From an uncultured Lactobacillus sp. (lineage in GTDB: Bacteria > Bacillota > Bacilli > Lactobacillales > Lactobacillaceae): DNA of 46,258 nucleotides. Below, piece by piece: positions 34,141 to 42,454 of the stretch. Each line of letters begins with the position of its first letter. Position 1 is the stretch's first letter. The stretch covers positions 1-46,258 of the forward strand of contig CAMKZU010000013.1 of NCBI GenBank assembly GCA_946477855.1. Reading direction: 5' to 3'. The position numbers and the translations under genes were made by a program. A model generated the notes under the pieces. It ran no database searches, was not told the DNA's origin, and worked only from the letters and a program-made list of their open reading frames with translations.

Positions 34141-34944
34141 ATGACTCAACAATGGGTTAATTTAGAAGGTAAAGTTGCAATCGTTACTGGAGGCAGTATG
34201 GGGCTTGGCGAAGCAATGGTTAATGAATTAGCCGCAAATGGGGCTCAAGTAATTTCACTAGACGTTGCCGCAAATGACGCACATAAAAATCAGGCAAACG
34301 TAGCAACAATGACTTGTGACGTCTCACATCAAAAAGAAGTTGCAGCGGTTGTCAAACAAATTGTCGACCAATACGGTCACATTGATGTCTTAGTTAATAA
34401 CGCGGGAGTAAGCAGACCACGTATGTTAGTCGATTATTACGGCACACATCCCGAATATGAACTTAGTGAAGATGACTTTGACTTCATGACCAATATCAAT
34501 CAAAAAGGCGTTGTTTTCTGTGCCCAAGCTGTTGCACGAGTAATGATTAAGCAAAAAGCAGGCGTGATCATTAACATGTCTTCTGAAGCAGGTTTAGAGG
34601 GATCTAAAGGTCAGAGCTGTTATTCAGGAAACAAGGCAGCAGTCGCAGTTTACACCAAAGCCTGGGCCAAAGAACTGGGTCAATTTAACATCAGAGTAGT
34701 TGCTGTGGCACCCGGTGTTAATGAGCGTACGCCAATGAATAATGACGCAGCCTTCAAAGCATTGGCTTACACCAGAGGACAGGATCCTAATAATATCAGT
34801 TCAGACTACAAAGCGATTATTCCTTTGGGTCGTCCTGGAAAAATCAGTGAGATTGCTGATTTAATTACATATTTATCTTCCGACCATGCTTCCTATATTT
34901 CTGGCACTACCATTAACATTACAGGAGCTAAATCCACTAGATAG
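34141..34944 (+). CDS. SDR-family polyol phosphate dehydrogenase (sorbitol-6-P dehydrogenase-like)
   Basis: This 267-residue short-chain dehydrogenase has the NAD motif TGGSMGLGEA (about 17-26), VNNAGVSRP, a catalytic Ser in NMSSEAG, and the YxxxK pair in CYSGNKAAV. The length and WVNLEGKV start resemble sorbitol-6-phosphate 2-dehydrogenases of lactobacilli and streptococci. It opens an operon with a mannitol-type PTS and a MtlD-like enzyme, so it probably oxidises a polyol phosphate or reduces a ketose phosphate. The ATG follows AAAGGAGATACAGATT. The exact substrate is not decided. Confidence 0.82.
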   Translation: MTQQWVNLEGKVAIVTGGSMGLGEAMVNELAANGAQVISLDVAANDAHKNQANVATMTCDVSHQKEVAAVVKQIVDQYGHIDVLVNNAGVSRPRMLVDYYGTHPEYELSEDDFDFMTNINQKGVVFCAQAVARVMIKQKAGVIINMSSEAGLEGSKGQSCYSGNKAAVAVYTKAWAKELGQFNIRVVAVAPGVNERTPMNNDAAFKALAYTRGQDPNNISSDYKAIIPLGRPGKISEIADLITYLSSDHASYISGTTINITGAKSTR

Positions 34945-34956
34945 GAGGTGGAGATT

Positions 34957-36846
34957 ATGAACCAAAATAGCAATAGTTCAACCGTTTTAACCAAAATCAG
35001 ACGTTTTGGCGGCATTATGAGCGCAATGGTCATGCCCAACCTGGGCGCTTTCGTTGGTTGGGGGCTGATGGCTGCTCTTTTCATTCCGCATGGCTGGATG
35101 CCTAACAAGGAATTAAATCAGCTGATCGCACCAATCTTGGACTACGTTTTTCCTTTATTAATAGCTTATACAGCAGGATATAACATTCACGGACAAAGAG
35201 GTGGCGTCATCGGGCTTTTTGCCAGCATGGGCGTTATCGTGGGTTCAAATATCACAATGATTAGTGGTGCGATGGTTATTGGGCCACTAGCAGCTTGGAC
35301 ATTGAAAAAGTTTGACCATGCCGTCGAAAACAAAATCAGACCCGGTTTTGAAATGCTGGTAAATAATTTCAGTTTAGGCATTATCGGGGCATTTTATTGT
35401 ATTTTAGCGTTTATCACGATTGGACCCGCAATTAGGGGTTTAATTGCAATGATTACAGCAGGTGTTAACTGGGCCACTAAGAATAAGGTAATTCCGTTAT
35501 TGTCTGTCTTTATGGCTCCCGCACAAGTTTTATTTTTAAATAATGTTGTTAATCACGGAATTTTAGCTCCTATCGGTTTTGCACAAGCAGCTAAAGCCGG
35601 AAAATCAATTATGTTCTTAGTCGATAGTAACTGCGGGCCACTTCTTGGCACTCTGCTCTCAATATCGATCTTTGGCAAGGGTAAAGCAAAAAATACTGCA
35701 CCTATGGCAATGTTTATTGCTGGTATCGCTGGAATTGGTGAAGTCTACTTTCCATTTGTGCTGGGAAACCCAATCATGATTTTTGCCACAATGGGTGGTT
35801 TGGCAGTTTCCCTTTATCTGCAAGTTATTTTTGGTGGCGGTCTAATCGGTGTAGCCTCACCCGGCAGTTTAATCAATATTGCAATTATGACTCCACGTGA
35901 TGCTATTTTCGCTAATTTAGTTTCAATTGTTGCGGGTTTCCTTGTAGCTGCAGCAATCGGTACGTTTTTACTAAAGGTCTTCCCACCAAAAGAAGATGTT
36001 GACCCCACTTTATCCTTCACGGTTGACGATCATGAAGTTAAAACTACAGATGATTTTGTTGTTAAGCCTGCGAAAGGCAAAATTAAGAAAATTATTGTTG
36101 CCTGCGATTCCGGAATGGGTTCAAGTGCAATGGGTGCTTCTGTCTTAAAGTTATTATTGCAAAAAGAAAATTTAACGGACATTCAGGTTAAAAATTCTTC
36201 TGCCAACCAAATTGATCAAGATGCGGATTTGGTAGTTACACTTGATTCTCTAATTGACCGGGCTAAAGCAAGCAGTAATAACCCAGATACCACTTTTATT
36301 CCAATCAATAACTTTCTAAAAGATACTAATTATAAAGAAGTAATTGATTTTGTTAAAAAGCAAAACAGCGGCGGTACAGCAGAAGCTCCCGCTGAGGAGC
36401 AGGCCAAAAAGCCAGAACTTGATCCTCAAATCTTAAACGTTAACAATATCCGTCTCAATCAAAAATTTGCCAGTGTTGATGATGCCATTAGAGCATCGGG
36501 ACAAATATTAGTTGATAACGGCTACGTTACACCAGATTATATCGACCAAATGATTGAAAGAAATCAAGATTTGCCGGTATATATTGGTAACCACGTTGCA
36601 GTACCACATGGTCTTGAAGACACACGGGGTGCAATTAAGAAAACAGGAATATCAATCATTCAAGTTCCTGACGGAGTCAAGTTTGGTAAAAACGAAATTG
36701 CTTATGTCCTTTTGGGATTGGCCGGCGAAGGCGATGATCATCTCAATATTCTGAAAGTGATTTCTCAGACTTTAATGGATGAAGCAAATGTAGAAAAAAT
36801 CAGGACTGCCAAAAGTCCTGAAGAAATTTTAGCAGTATTTGAATAA
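34957..36846 (+). CDS. mtlA: PTS mannitol-type EIICBA permease
   Basis: This 629-residue fusion has an EIIC membrane domain (about 1-345), EIIB (about 375-470, phospho-Cys C383 in VACDSGMGSSAMG) and EIIA (about 495-629, phospho-His H551 in AVPHGLED). It takes up a hexitol and phosphorylates it, usually mannitol to mannitol 1-phosphate. Similarity to E. coli MtlA runs the whole length. The conserved GIHE of EIIC reads GIGE (259-262), so specificity may differ. The ATG at 34957 follows AGGAGGTGGAGATT, only 12 bases after the SDR stop; an earlier GTG lies inside the ribosome site. Confidence 0.93.
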   Translation: MNQNSNSSTVLTKIRRFGGIMSAMVMPNLGAFVGWGLMAALFIPHGWMPNKELNQLIAPILDYVFPLLIAYTAGYNIHGQRGGVIGLFASMGVIVGSNITMISGAMVIGPLAAWTLKKFDHAVENKIRPGFEMLVNNFSLGIIGAFYCILAFITIGPAIRGLIAMITAGVNWATKNKVIPLLSVFMAPAQVLFLNNVVNHGILAPIGFAQAAKAGKSIMFLVDSNCGPLLGTLLSISIFGKGKAKNTAPMAMFIAGIAGIGEVYFPFVLGNPIMIFATMGGLAVSLYLQVIFGGGLIGVASPGSLINIAIMTPRDAIFANLVSIVAGFLVAAAIGTFLLKVFPPKEDVDPTLSFTVDDHEVKTTDDFVVKPAKGKIKKIIVACDSGMGSSAMGASVLKLLLQKENLTDIQVKNSSANQIDQDADLVVTLDSLIDRAKASSNNPDTTFIPINNFLKDTNYKEVIDFVKKQNSGGTAEAPAEEQAKKPELDPQILNVNNIRLNQKFASVDDAIRASGQILVDNGYVTPDYIDQMIERNQDLPVYIGNHVAVPHGLEDTRGAIKKTGISIIQVPDGVKFGKNEIAYVLLGLAGEGDDHLNILKVISQTLMDEANVEKIRTAKSPEEILAVFE

Positions 36847-36874
36847 AAAATTTTATCGGAGGATTATTTTAAAC

Positions 36875-38023
36875 ATGAAAAATGTAATAATTGTTGGTGC
36901 AGGTCGTTTGGGTAAAGGCTTTATGGGAGAAACATTTTATAATGCCGGGTGGAAAATTACTTTCTTAGATAATGATCCCCGCGTTATTCAGGAATTGAAC
37001 CGGACTCATACTTATGAAGTAAGTGTTCACACTACCAAGCGCGTCTTCACGAATACTATTAAAAATTATGACGCCTATCTGGTAGACGATTACGAGCATG
37101 TGTTAAAGGCTTTTTTAAAGGCAGATTTATTAATGCTGCCCCTCTATCCCAGTGATTTTCCTGCAGCGGCAAATGAATTAGCCGTTTACTTTAACCAACA
37201 ATTTAAAGTTGATCCCACTGCAAAAAAGACTCTAATTTGCCTGACTAATAAAAACCATTTGATTAACCAAATAACCCAAGACTTCCGCAGTCACTTGGCT
37301 GATGACGAAGTGAGAAACTGGTTTGATCAAAACGTGGTAATAAGAGACTCGATCGTTCGCCGTTCAACCGACGCTGACTCAAATTATGCGACTAAGTTAG
37401 TGACAACGGCTGTAGCTTCCCTTATTATCCAAGGTCCCGTATACTCAGATTTTAGCGATGTTAAGTGGCTTGATGTGCGGGACAATGTAGAAATGTTAAA
37501 AGATATCAAAGTTTTCACTATTAATGGTCCTCATGCTACGACTGCCTATGAAGGCTACCTGCAAGGATATGATGATATTGCAAAAGCTGAAACAGACGAG
37601 AAAGTCCACCAACTAGTTCAGGGTGTCCATGACGAAACAATAGAAGCCGTCCTGTATGAATATCCGGTAACACGTGATCAAATTCGGGAACTGGAATATT
37701 TACCGGCTGCTAAGGACGAAATGTCAGATTCAATTTATCGTGTAGGCTTTGATCCTATCCGTAAAGTTGGTAAAAATGACCGCTTAATGGGCGTAATCAA
37801 TCTGTGTGAAAAATATCATCTGCCTTATACCGCCCACGTAAAAGCATTAGCAGCAGCATTTTCCTATGACGAGCCTCGTGATTCTCAAGCGATGAAAATT
37901 CAAGCAGACATCAAAGAAATGGGTATCACCAAGACCATTTCCAAGTACATTGAACGACCAACCACTAATACTGTGGTGCAGCAAATTGCTGCAGAATATG
38001 ACAAGATCAAGAAGCAGAGGTAA
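36875..38023 (+). CDS. mtlD: Mannitol-1-phosphate 5-dehydrogenase-like enzyme
   Basis: This 382-residue dehydrogenase of the long-chain mannitol dehydrogenase family has the length of E. coli MtlD. The NAD motif GAGRLGKGF is at the start (5-13). The family motif IRDSIVRRSTD and the central FTINGPHATTAYEGYLQGYD (with the conserved N and H) are present. It converts mannitol 1-phosphate to fructose 6-phosphate in the standard pathway. The ATG at 36875 follows GGAGGATTATTTTAAAC; the 12 codons before it lack a ribosome site. A HAD gene follows within eight bases. Confidence 0.88.
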   Translation: MKNVIIVGAGRLGKGFMGETFYNAGWKITFLDNDPRVIQELNRTHTYEVSVHTTKRVFTNTIKNYDAYLVDDYEHVLKAFLKADLLMLPLYPSDFPAAANELAVYFNQQFKVDPTAKKTLICLTNKNHLINQITQDFRSHLADDEVRNWFDQNVVIRDSIVRRSTDADSNYATKLVTTAVASLIIQGPVYSDFSDVKWLDVRDNVEMLKDIKVFTINGPHATTAYEGYLQGYDDIAKAETDEKVHQLVQGVHDETIEAVLYEYPVTRDQIRELEYLPAAKDEMSDSIYRVGFDPIRKVGKNDRLMGVINLCEKYHLPYTAHVKALAAAFSYDEPRDSQAMKIQADIKEMGITKTISKYIERPTTNTVVQQIAAEYDKIKKQR

Positions 38024-38030
38024 AAATATA

Positions 38031-38678
38031 ATGTTCAAAGCTGTTATTTTTGATATGGATGGCGTGTTAATTGATAGCGAACCATTACAGTTGAAACGCC
38101 AAAAAGAATACTTGGACTATTTAGGTGTTGCCGTTCCCGACCAGGAACTCATCAAAATGGTTGGCGGAAATAAGAAAATGTACTTTGACATTATTTCAAA
38201 ATACTATTCTGGTGAACCTAATTACCGTGCCTATTATCAAAAATTTCAACAATACTTTAAAGACCGCCCAATTAACTACCGGAAATTATTAAATCCTGAT
38301 GCAATTCCGCTATTAAAGTGGCTGCAAAAGCAAGGGCTAAAACTTGCCTTGGCGTCTTCTGGAGCTCCAGAAAAAATTAAGACTGTACTGACGCAGTGTC
38401 AGCTAACGCAATTTTTTGATCCGGTGATCAGTGGCAACATGTTCAAGCAATCAAAACCCAACCCTGAAATTTATAATACTGTGGCAGCCAAACTAGGCTT
38501 AGAAAATAAGCAATGCGTGGTGATTGAAGATTCGGATTATGGCATTGCGGCTGGTAAAAATGCCGGAATGTTCACTATTGGCCTAAAAGAGGAACGCTTT
38601 CCCTTTTCCCAAGCTGCAGCAGATTATTTAGTTGATTCGCTTTCTGACGTTAAGCACGTACTGGCAGATAAAATTTAA
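38031..38678 (+). CDS. HAD-superfamily sugar phosphatase / beta-phosphoglucomutase-like protein
   Basis: The 215-residue HAD hydrolase has motif I VIFDMDGVLIDSEP, motif II ALASSG, motif III Lys in KQSKPNPEIY and motif IV VIEDSDYGI. The cap domain lies between. Enzymes of this type dephosphorylate sugar or polyol phosphates or isomerise hexose phosphates. As the last gene of the polyol operon, eight bases after mtlD, it may control a toxic sugar-phosphate pool. The ATG at 38031 follows CAGAGGTAAAAATATA; the longer frame has no ribosome site. Confidence 0.85.
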   Translation: MFKAVIFDMDGVLIDSEPLQLKRQKEYLDYLGVAVPDQELIKMVGGNKKMYFDIISKYYSGEPNYRAYYQKFQQYFKDRPINYRKLLNPDAIPLLKWLQKQGLKLALASSGAPEKIKTVLTQCQLTQFFDPVISGNMFKQSKPNPEIYNTVAAKLGLENKQCVVIEDSDYGIAAGKNAGMFTIGLKEERFPFSQAAADYLVDSLSDVKHVLADKI

Positions 38679-38769
38679 CGAGCAGCATTTCTTCACCAAA
38701 TATTCACAAAATAAATAAAATATTACTTGAATTTTTATTGAAATTATTGTTAAATTACTATTAAATTAA

Positions 38770-39040
38770 ATGCAGTGAAAAAGACGAGTAAATAATTTAT
38801 TTCTTTAAGTGAAATGGTGATAGTGCAAAACCGTTAGACCCTGAATTATTGAAAAACACTTTTAGCAGCACGCTGAAATTTACGTGAAAGTAGGTTGTGT
38901 CGTCTCCAGTACGTTACCACGCTGGTGGAGCATGTTAGTGCTTCATGAGTTGGCCCTTATTTAGGGCAATTAAGGTGGTACCGCGGAAAAAGCCTTTCGT
39001 CCTTGTTTTATTAAAAACGGGATGGAGGCTTTTTCTTTTC
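38770..39040 (+). promoter_or_regulatory. T-box leader for asparagine (specifier AAC)
   Basis: The 387 bases before asnA hold a T-box. Stem I is seen as AAAAG (38779-38783) pairing with CTTTT (38859-38863) and AATAATT (38791-38797) with AATTATT (38844-38850). The specifier loop between them has AGTA on one side and GAAAAACA on the other, giving AAC (Asn) at 38855-38857. The conserved T-box sequence AAGGTGGTACCGCGG is at 38972-38986. A terminator with a T-run follows to about 39040. Uncharged tRNA-Asn should open the leader. Confidence 0.88.
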
Positions 39041-39065
39041 CTTAAAATCATAGGAGGTCAACACA

Positions 39066-40079
39066 ATGACTTTAATTTTACCTGCAGGTTATCACCCTAC
39101 TCTTACCATTCGTGACACTGAAGCTGCGATTGTTTTCATTCGTGAAGAATTTCAAAAGATTTTGGCTAAAAAATTAAACTTACAACGGATGTCTGCCCCG
39201 CTGTTCGTTAAAAAACATACGGGGTTAAACGATAACTTAAATGGCGTTGAACGTCCCGTTGCTTTTGATGCGAAGGACTTACCGGCAGATGATACAGTTG
39301 AAATTGTCCATTCCCTTGCTAAATGGAAAAGAATGGCACTGAAAAAATACGGCTTTAACATGCACGAAGGTCTTTATACCAACATGAACGCAATTCGCCG
39401 CGATGAAGACTTAGACAATTTCCACTCAATTTATGTTGATCAATGGGATTGGGAAAAAATTATTGCCAAGGAGGAAAGAACGGAAGAAACCCTTAAAAAT
39501 ACTGTTACTAAAATTTTTGCTGCAATTAAAGAAATTGAAGCTGGCTGTGCTTTCCGCTATCCTGCCTCTACTTATCGTTTACCGGAAAAACTTTACTTTA
39601 TCACTACACAGGAATTAGAAGACCGCTGGCCAGACATCAGTCCTGAAGAAAGAGAAAACAAGATTGCCGCGGAAGAAAAGGCGGTCTTTATTATGAAAGT
39701 TGGTGACAAACTGAAAAGAAGTGGTAAACCTCATGATGGTCGTGCCCCGGATTATGATGACTGGCAACTAAACGGCGATCTGATTTTCTGGTATGAACCT
39801 TTAAAGCAAAAAATCGAAATTTCTTCAATGGGTATTCGCGTTAGTCCTGAAAGTTTGCACGCACAATTAAAAAAGGCTGATTGCCTTGAACGCGAAAAGC
39901 TGGAATTTCACCGGATGCTACTTGACGGGGAATTGCCTTATACCATTGGTGGTGGTATTGGACAATCACGGTTATGTATGCTTTTGCTGGGCAAAGCTCA
40001 CATTGGAGAAGTTCAAGCCAGCGTTTGGCCGCATGACATGATTACCAAGTGTCAAGAACACGGTATCCAAATTCTTTAA
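39066..40079 (+). CDS. asnA: Aspartate--ammonia ligase
   Basis: This 337-residue asparagine synthetase A makes asparagine from aspartate, ammonia and ATP in the cytoplasm. It has the class II aminoacyl-tRNA synthetase-like fold; [37 protein letters not shown] and the C-terminal [20 protein letters not shown] are diagnostic. The length is typical (330-338). The ATG follows TAGGAGGTCAACACA. Its control by an Asn T-box fits the product. A hairpin terminator follows. Confidence 0.97.
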   Translation: MTLILPAGYHPTLTIRDTEAAIVFIREEFQKILAKKLNLQRMSAPLFVKKHTGLNDNLNGVERPVAFDAKDLPADDTVEIVHSLAKWKRMALKKYGFNMHEGLYTNMNAIRRDEDLDNFHSIYVDQWDWEKIIAKEERTEETLKNTVTKIFAAIKEIEAGCAFRYPASTYRLPEKLYFITTQELEDRWPDISPEERENKIAAEEKAVFIMKVGDKLKRSGKPHDGRAPDYDDWQLNGDLIFWYEPLKQKIEISSMGIRVSPESLHAQLKKADCLEREKLEFHRMLLDGELPYTIGGGIGQSRLCMLLLGKAHIGEVQASVWPHDMITKCQEHGIQIL

Positions 40080-40081
40080 TA

Positions 40082-40123
40082 AATAAAAACCATGCTGTCA
40101 ATAACTGATGGCATGGTTTTATT
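40082..40123 (+). terminator. Terminator of asnA
   Basis: AAAACCATGC pairs with GCATGGTTTT around a 15-base loop immediately after asnA; the outer arms are A- and T-rich. Confidence 0.85.
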
Positions 40124-40199
40124 GCAATAACCCTATATGTTAGACAAAATCTTGTAGTAAACTAGCAGTAGCAGAACTAGTTTTAAGAAAGGCAAAATT

Positions 40200-40904
40200 A
40201 TGATTGATTCTAACAAGATAACTGAGTTAAAAAATGATATTGATCAGGCGCGCCACATTACTTTTTTGACTGGTGCGGGAGTATCGACCCATTCAGGTAT
40301 TCCCGATTACCGCTCTAAAAACGGCATTTATGACGGCGTTTCTGAAAGTCCAGAAACAATATTGAGCGAAGAAACTCTTTATCAGCGCCCTGACTTTTTC
40401 TACAAGTTCGTAATGGATAATATGTACTTCCCTGACGCCAAGCCAAACGAAATCCACGAGAAAATTGCTGCTATCTGCAACGAAAAAGGCGATTTAATCA
40501 CCCAGAATGTTGACGGCTTAGATACCAAAGCGGGCAATAAACACGTGACTGAATTTCACGGCTGTCTCTATAATATCTACTGCACTAAATGTCACAAAGC
40601 TGTTGACTATGCTGAATATGCTAAGTCCTACCGTCATGAAAATTGCGGCGGTATTATCAGACCAGGAATTGTTTTATACGGTGAAGCAATTAACGGCGAC
40701 AGTTTAGCCAAATCTGTCAACGCAATGCAAAATTCTGACCTCGTAATTATTTCAGGCACCAGTTTTGTTGTGTATCCATTTGCCCAATTATTAGCATATA
40801 GGCAAGCCGGTGCCAAAGTTTGGGCAATTAATAAAACAGCTATTCCGGCAGAAGGAATTTCTGCTATTATTGCGGACGCCCTGGATGTTTTTAAAAAGCT
40901 TTAA
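40200..40904 (+). CDS. NAD-dependent protein deacylase, sirtuin family
   Basis: This 234-residue Sir2/CobB-type enzyme removes acyl groups from lysines with NAD. The NAD motif is LTGAGVSTHSGIPDYRS (23-39). QNVDGLD is at 102-108 and the catalytic His is H120 in EFHG. The zinc module has C128, C131 and C149, but the fourth ligand is not an obvious Cys; H146 (RHENCGG) may replace it. The ATG follows AAGAAAGGCAAAATT. It is a single gene. Confidence 0.9.
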   Translation: MIDSNKITELKNDIDQARHITFLTGAGVSTHSGIPDYRSKNGIYDGVSESPETILSEETLYQRPDFFYKFVMDNMYFPDAKPNEIHEKIAAICNEKGDLITQNVDGLDTKAGNKHVTEFHGCLYNIYCTKCHKAVDYAEYAKSYRHENCGGIIRPGIVLYGEAINGDSLAKSVNAMQNSDLVIISGTSFVVYPFAQLLAYRQAGAKVWAINKTAIPAEGISAIIADALDVFKKL

Positions 40905-41004
40905 TTTTTTAAAAAAGCCTTTAAGCTGTTTGAATTGCTTGTTTTCAGCATCCTAATTTTAACCATTGCTTTTTACTTTTGCGTACTAAAAGAAAAGTCA
41001 AAAA

Positions 41005-41367
41005 CTATAATCTTTGTTCAACATATTCTTTGAGCACAACTGCCTGGTTGTGTTCTTTGTTTTTAGCACCATAAAGAAAAAGGACATCCTGTTCGGCAAG
41101 CTCGTCTTTCACTTGGGCGACAAAAGTACTGGTCACTGGATTATGCTCTAATTCAGCAATGTACTTTTGCCTAAACTCAGGATATTTAGTATCATCGTGA
41201 TTAAACCACTTACGCAATTCGGTGCTGGGACCAATTTCTTTGACCCACTCATCCAAATTAGCATCTTTTTTGCTTTTGCCTCGTGGCCACAGACGATCAA
41301 CTAAAATGCGATAGCCAGCAGGCTGCTCATGTTCATAAATGCGCACTACTTTTATTTTTGTCATCAT
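41005..41367 (-). CDS. DUF488-family protein
   Basis: The 120-residue protein has the family pattern VDRLWPRGKSKKDA near residue 25, EIGPSTELRKWFNHD and a C-terminal LFLYGAKNKEHNQAVVL. DUF488 proteins are small, soluble and conserved, with no established reaction. The ATG at 41367 is taken as start because AAAAGGAGATATT lies just upstream (the next ATG is adjacent); an 18-codon extension would place that site inside the gene. It is divergent from the DNA glycosylase gene. Confidence 0.85.
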   Translation of the reverse strand: MMTKIKVVRIYEHEQPAGYRILVDRLWPRGKSKKDANLDEWVKEIGPSTELRKWFNHDDTKYPEFRQKYIAELEHNPVTSTFVAQVKDELAEQDVLFLYGAKNKEHNQAVVLKEYVEQRL

Positions 41368-41408
41368 AATATCTCCTTTTAGTTTAAGTTTACTACACGG
41401 AAAGAAAA

Positions 41409-42041
41409 ATGAATTATTCAACTTATTTTACTAATAAACCAACTGCTGCTATTACTAAAGACTTAATCGGCAGACCCCTCACATACAATGACGGTGAACA
41501 TATTATGGGTGGCTACATTGTAGAAGCGGAAGCATATTTAGGGGTCAAAGATCGCGCAGCTCATTCATACGGCGGTCATCGCAGCCCAGCTAATGAAGGT
41601 CTTTATCGCAAAGGCGGAACCATTTATATTTACGCTCAAAGACAGTACTTCTTTTTCGATGTCGCAACGCAAGAATATAATGAGCCGCAAGGAGTTTTAA
41701 TCAGGGCTATCGAACCAGTCTGGGGTATAGAGCAGATGATTAAAAACCGAGCCGGCAAAAACGGTGTGCTTTTAACTAATGGTCCTGCTAAAATGATGCA
41801 GGCATTTGGCATTCATGATAAAAAATGGAATTTACATTTCTTAACCGCTTCCCCTTTCAAAATTGACTTAGATGACAGTCACAAAAAGAAGGCTAAGGAA
41901 ATTAAAACCAGCCCCAGAATTGGTGTTAGTCAATCTGAATTAGAATGGGCTAACAAAGAATTACGTTATTATGTTGCCGGTAATCCCTATGTTTCTAGAA
42001 TGAAAAAGAGCGCTTATCAGGCAGGTAATGGCTGGCAGTAA
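41409..42041 (+). CDS. 3-methyladenine DNA glycosylase (AAG/MPG family)
   Basis: This 210-residue monofunctional glycosylase removes alkylated and deaminated purines from DNA. The family motif IVEAEAYLGVKDRAAHS holds the catalytic Glu. Further family signs are GTIYIYAQRQYFFFDV, GVLIRAIEPV, LTNGPAKMMQAFGI and a late SPRIGV-like motif. The length is typical of bacterial members. The ATG follows CACGGAAAGAAAA. It is the only recognisable DNA-repair glycosylase in the window. Confidence 0.92.
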   Translation: MNYSTYFTNKPTAAITKDLIGRPLTYNDGEHIMGGYIVEAEAYLGVKDRAAHSYGGHRSPANEGLYRKGGTIYIYAQRQYFFFDVATQEYNEPQGVLIRAIEPVWGIEQMIKNRAGKNGVLLTNGPAKMMQAFGIHDKKWNLHFLTASPFKIDLDDSHKKKAKEIKTSPRIGVSQSELEWANKELRYYVAGNPYVSRMKKSAYQAGNGWQ

Positions 42042-42119
42042 GAGCAGCTTTTCGAAGTCTTTTAAAATAGTAAAAGAAAATAAATGAGATAATTATAAAA
42101 TACTTTTTAAATAAAATTA

Positions 42120-42148
42120 TTGACAAGTCACTCTTAATAGCCTATTAT
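42120..42148 (+). promoter_or_regulatory. Promoter of the lysine riboswitch transcript
   Basis: The -35 box TTGACA (42120-42125) and the -10 box TATTAT (42143-42148) are separated by 17 bases, close to consensus and just upstream of the riboswitch. Confidence 0.75.
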
Positions 42149-42171
42149 TTTTCTAAGTTAAATAATTTCCA

Positions 42172-42345
42172 ATGCAATAGAGGTCGCGGTTGTTACGAAA
42201 CTAATCTGAGTGAGCGAACACTTTGAAGGTTAGCGTAAGAATTACCGCCGAAACAAGGATGTTGTTCGTTTCAATCTTCTTGTTGGGCTGCAAGAGAATA
42301 TTTTGCAGACTGTCCCGGTTAGTCCCCGGGGAGCGCTATATGATT
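42172..42345 (+). promoter_or_regulatory. Lysine riboswitch (L box)
   Basis: Conserved L-box segments appear in order: AATAGAGGTCGCG at the start, CTGAGTGAGCGA, CTTTGAAGGTTAG, ATTACCGCCGAAAC, TGTTGGGCTGCAAGAGAAT, GCAGACTGTCCCGG and a closing GGGGAGCGCTAT. Most are shared with known lysine riboswitches. Bound lysine should favour the terminator at 42365-42398 and turn off the downstream transporter. Confidence 0.92.
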
Positions 42346-42364
42346 TGTTCTAATAATAGATTAT

Positions 42365-42398
42365 AACCTCGTTGTTTTGTGTAACAGCGAGTTTTTTA
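42365..42398 (+). terminator. Regulatory terminator of the lysine riboswitch
   Basis: AACCTCGTTGTT pairs with AACAGCGAGTT around a short loop, with a T-run of six. It lies between the riboswitch and the transporter start and is the expected expression platform. Confidence 0.85.
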
Positions 42399-42454
42399 TT
42401 TACGCTTTTATTGTGTTGGCTTTATTTGAAACATATTTTGTGGAGGTTTTCAAA

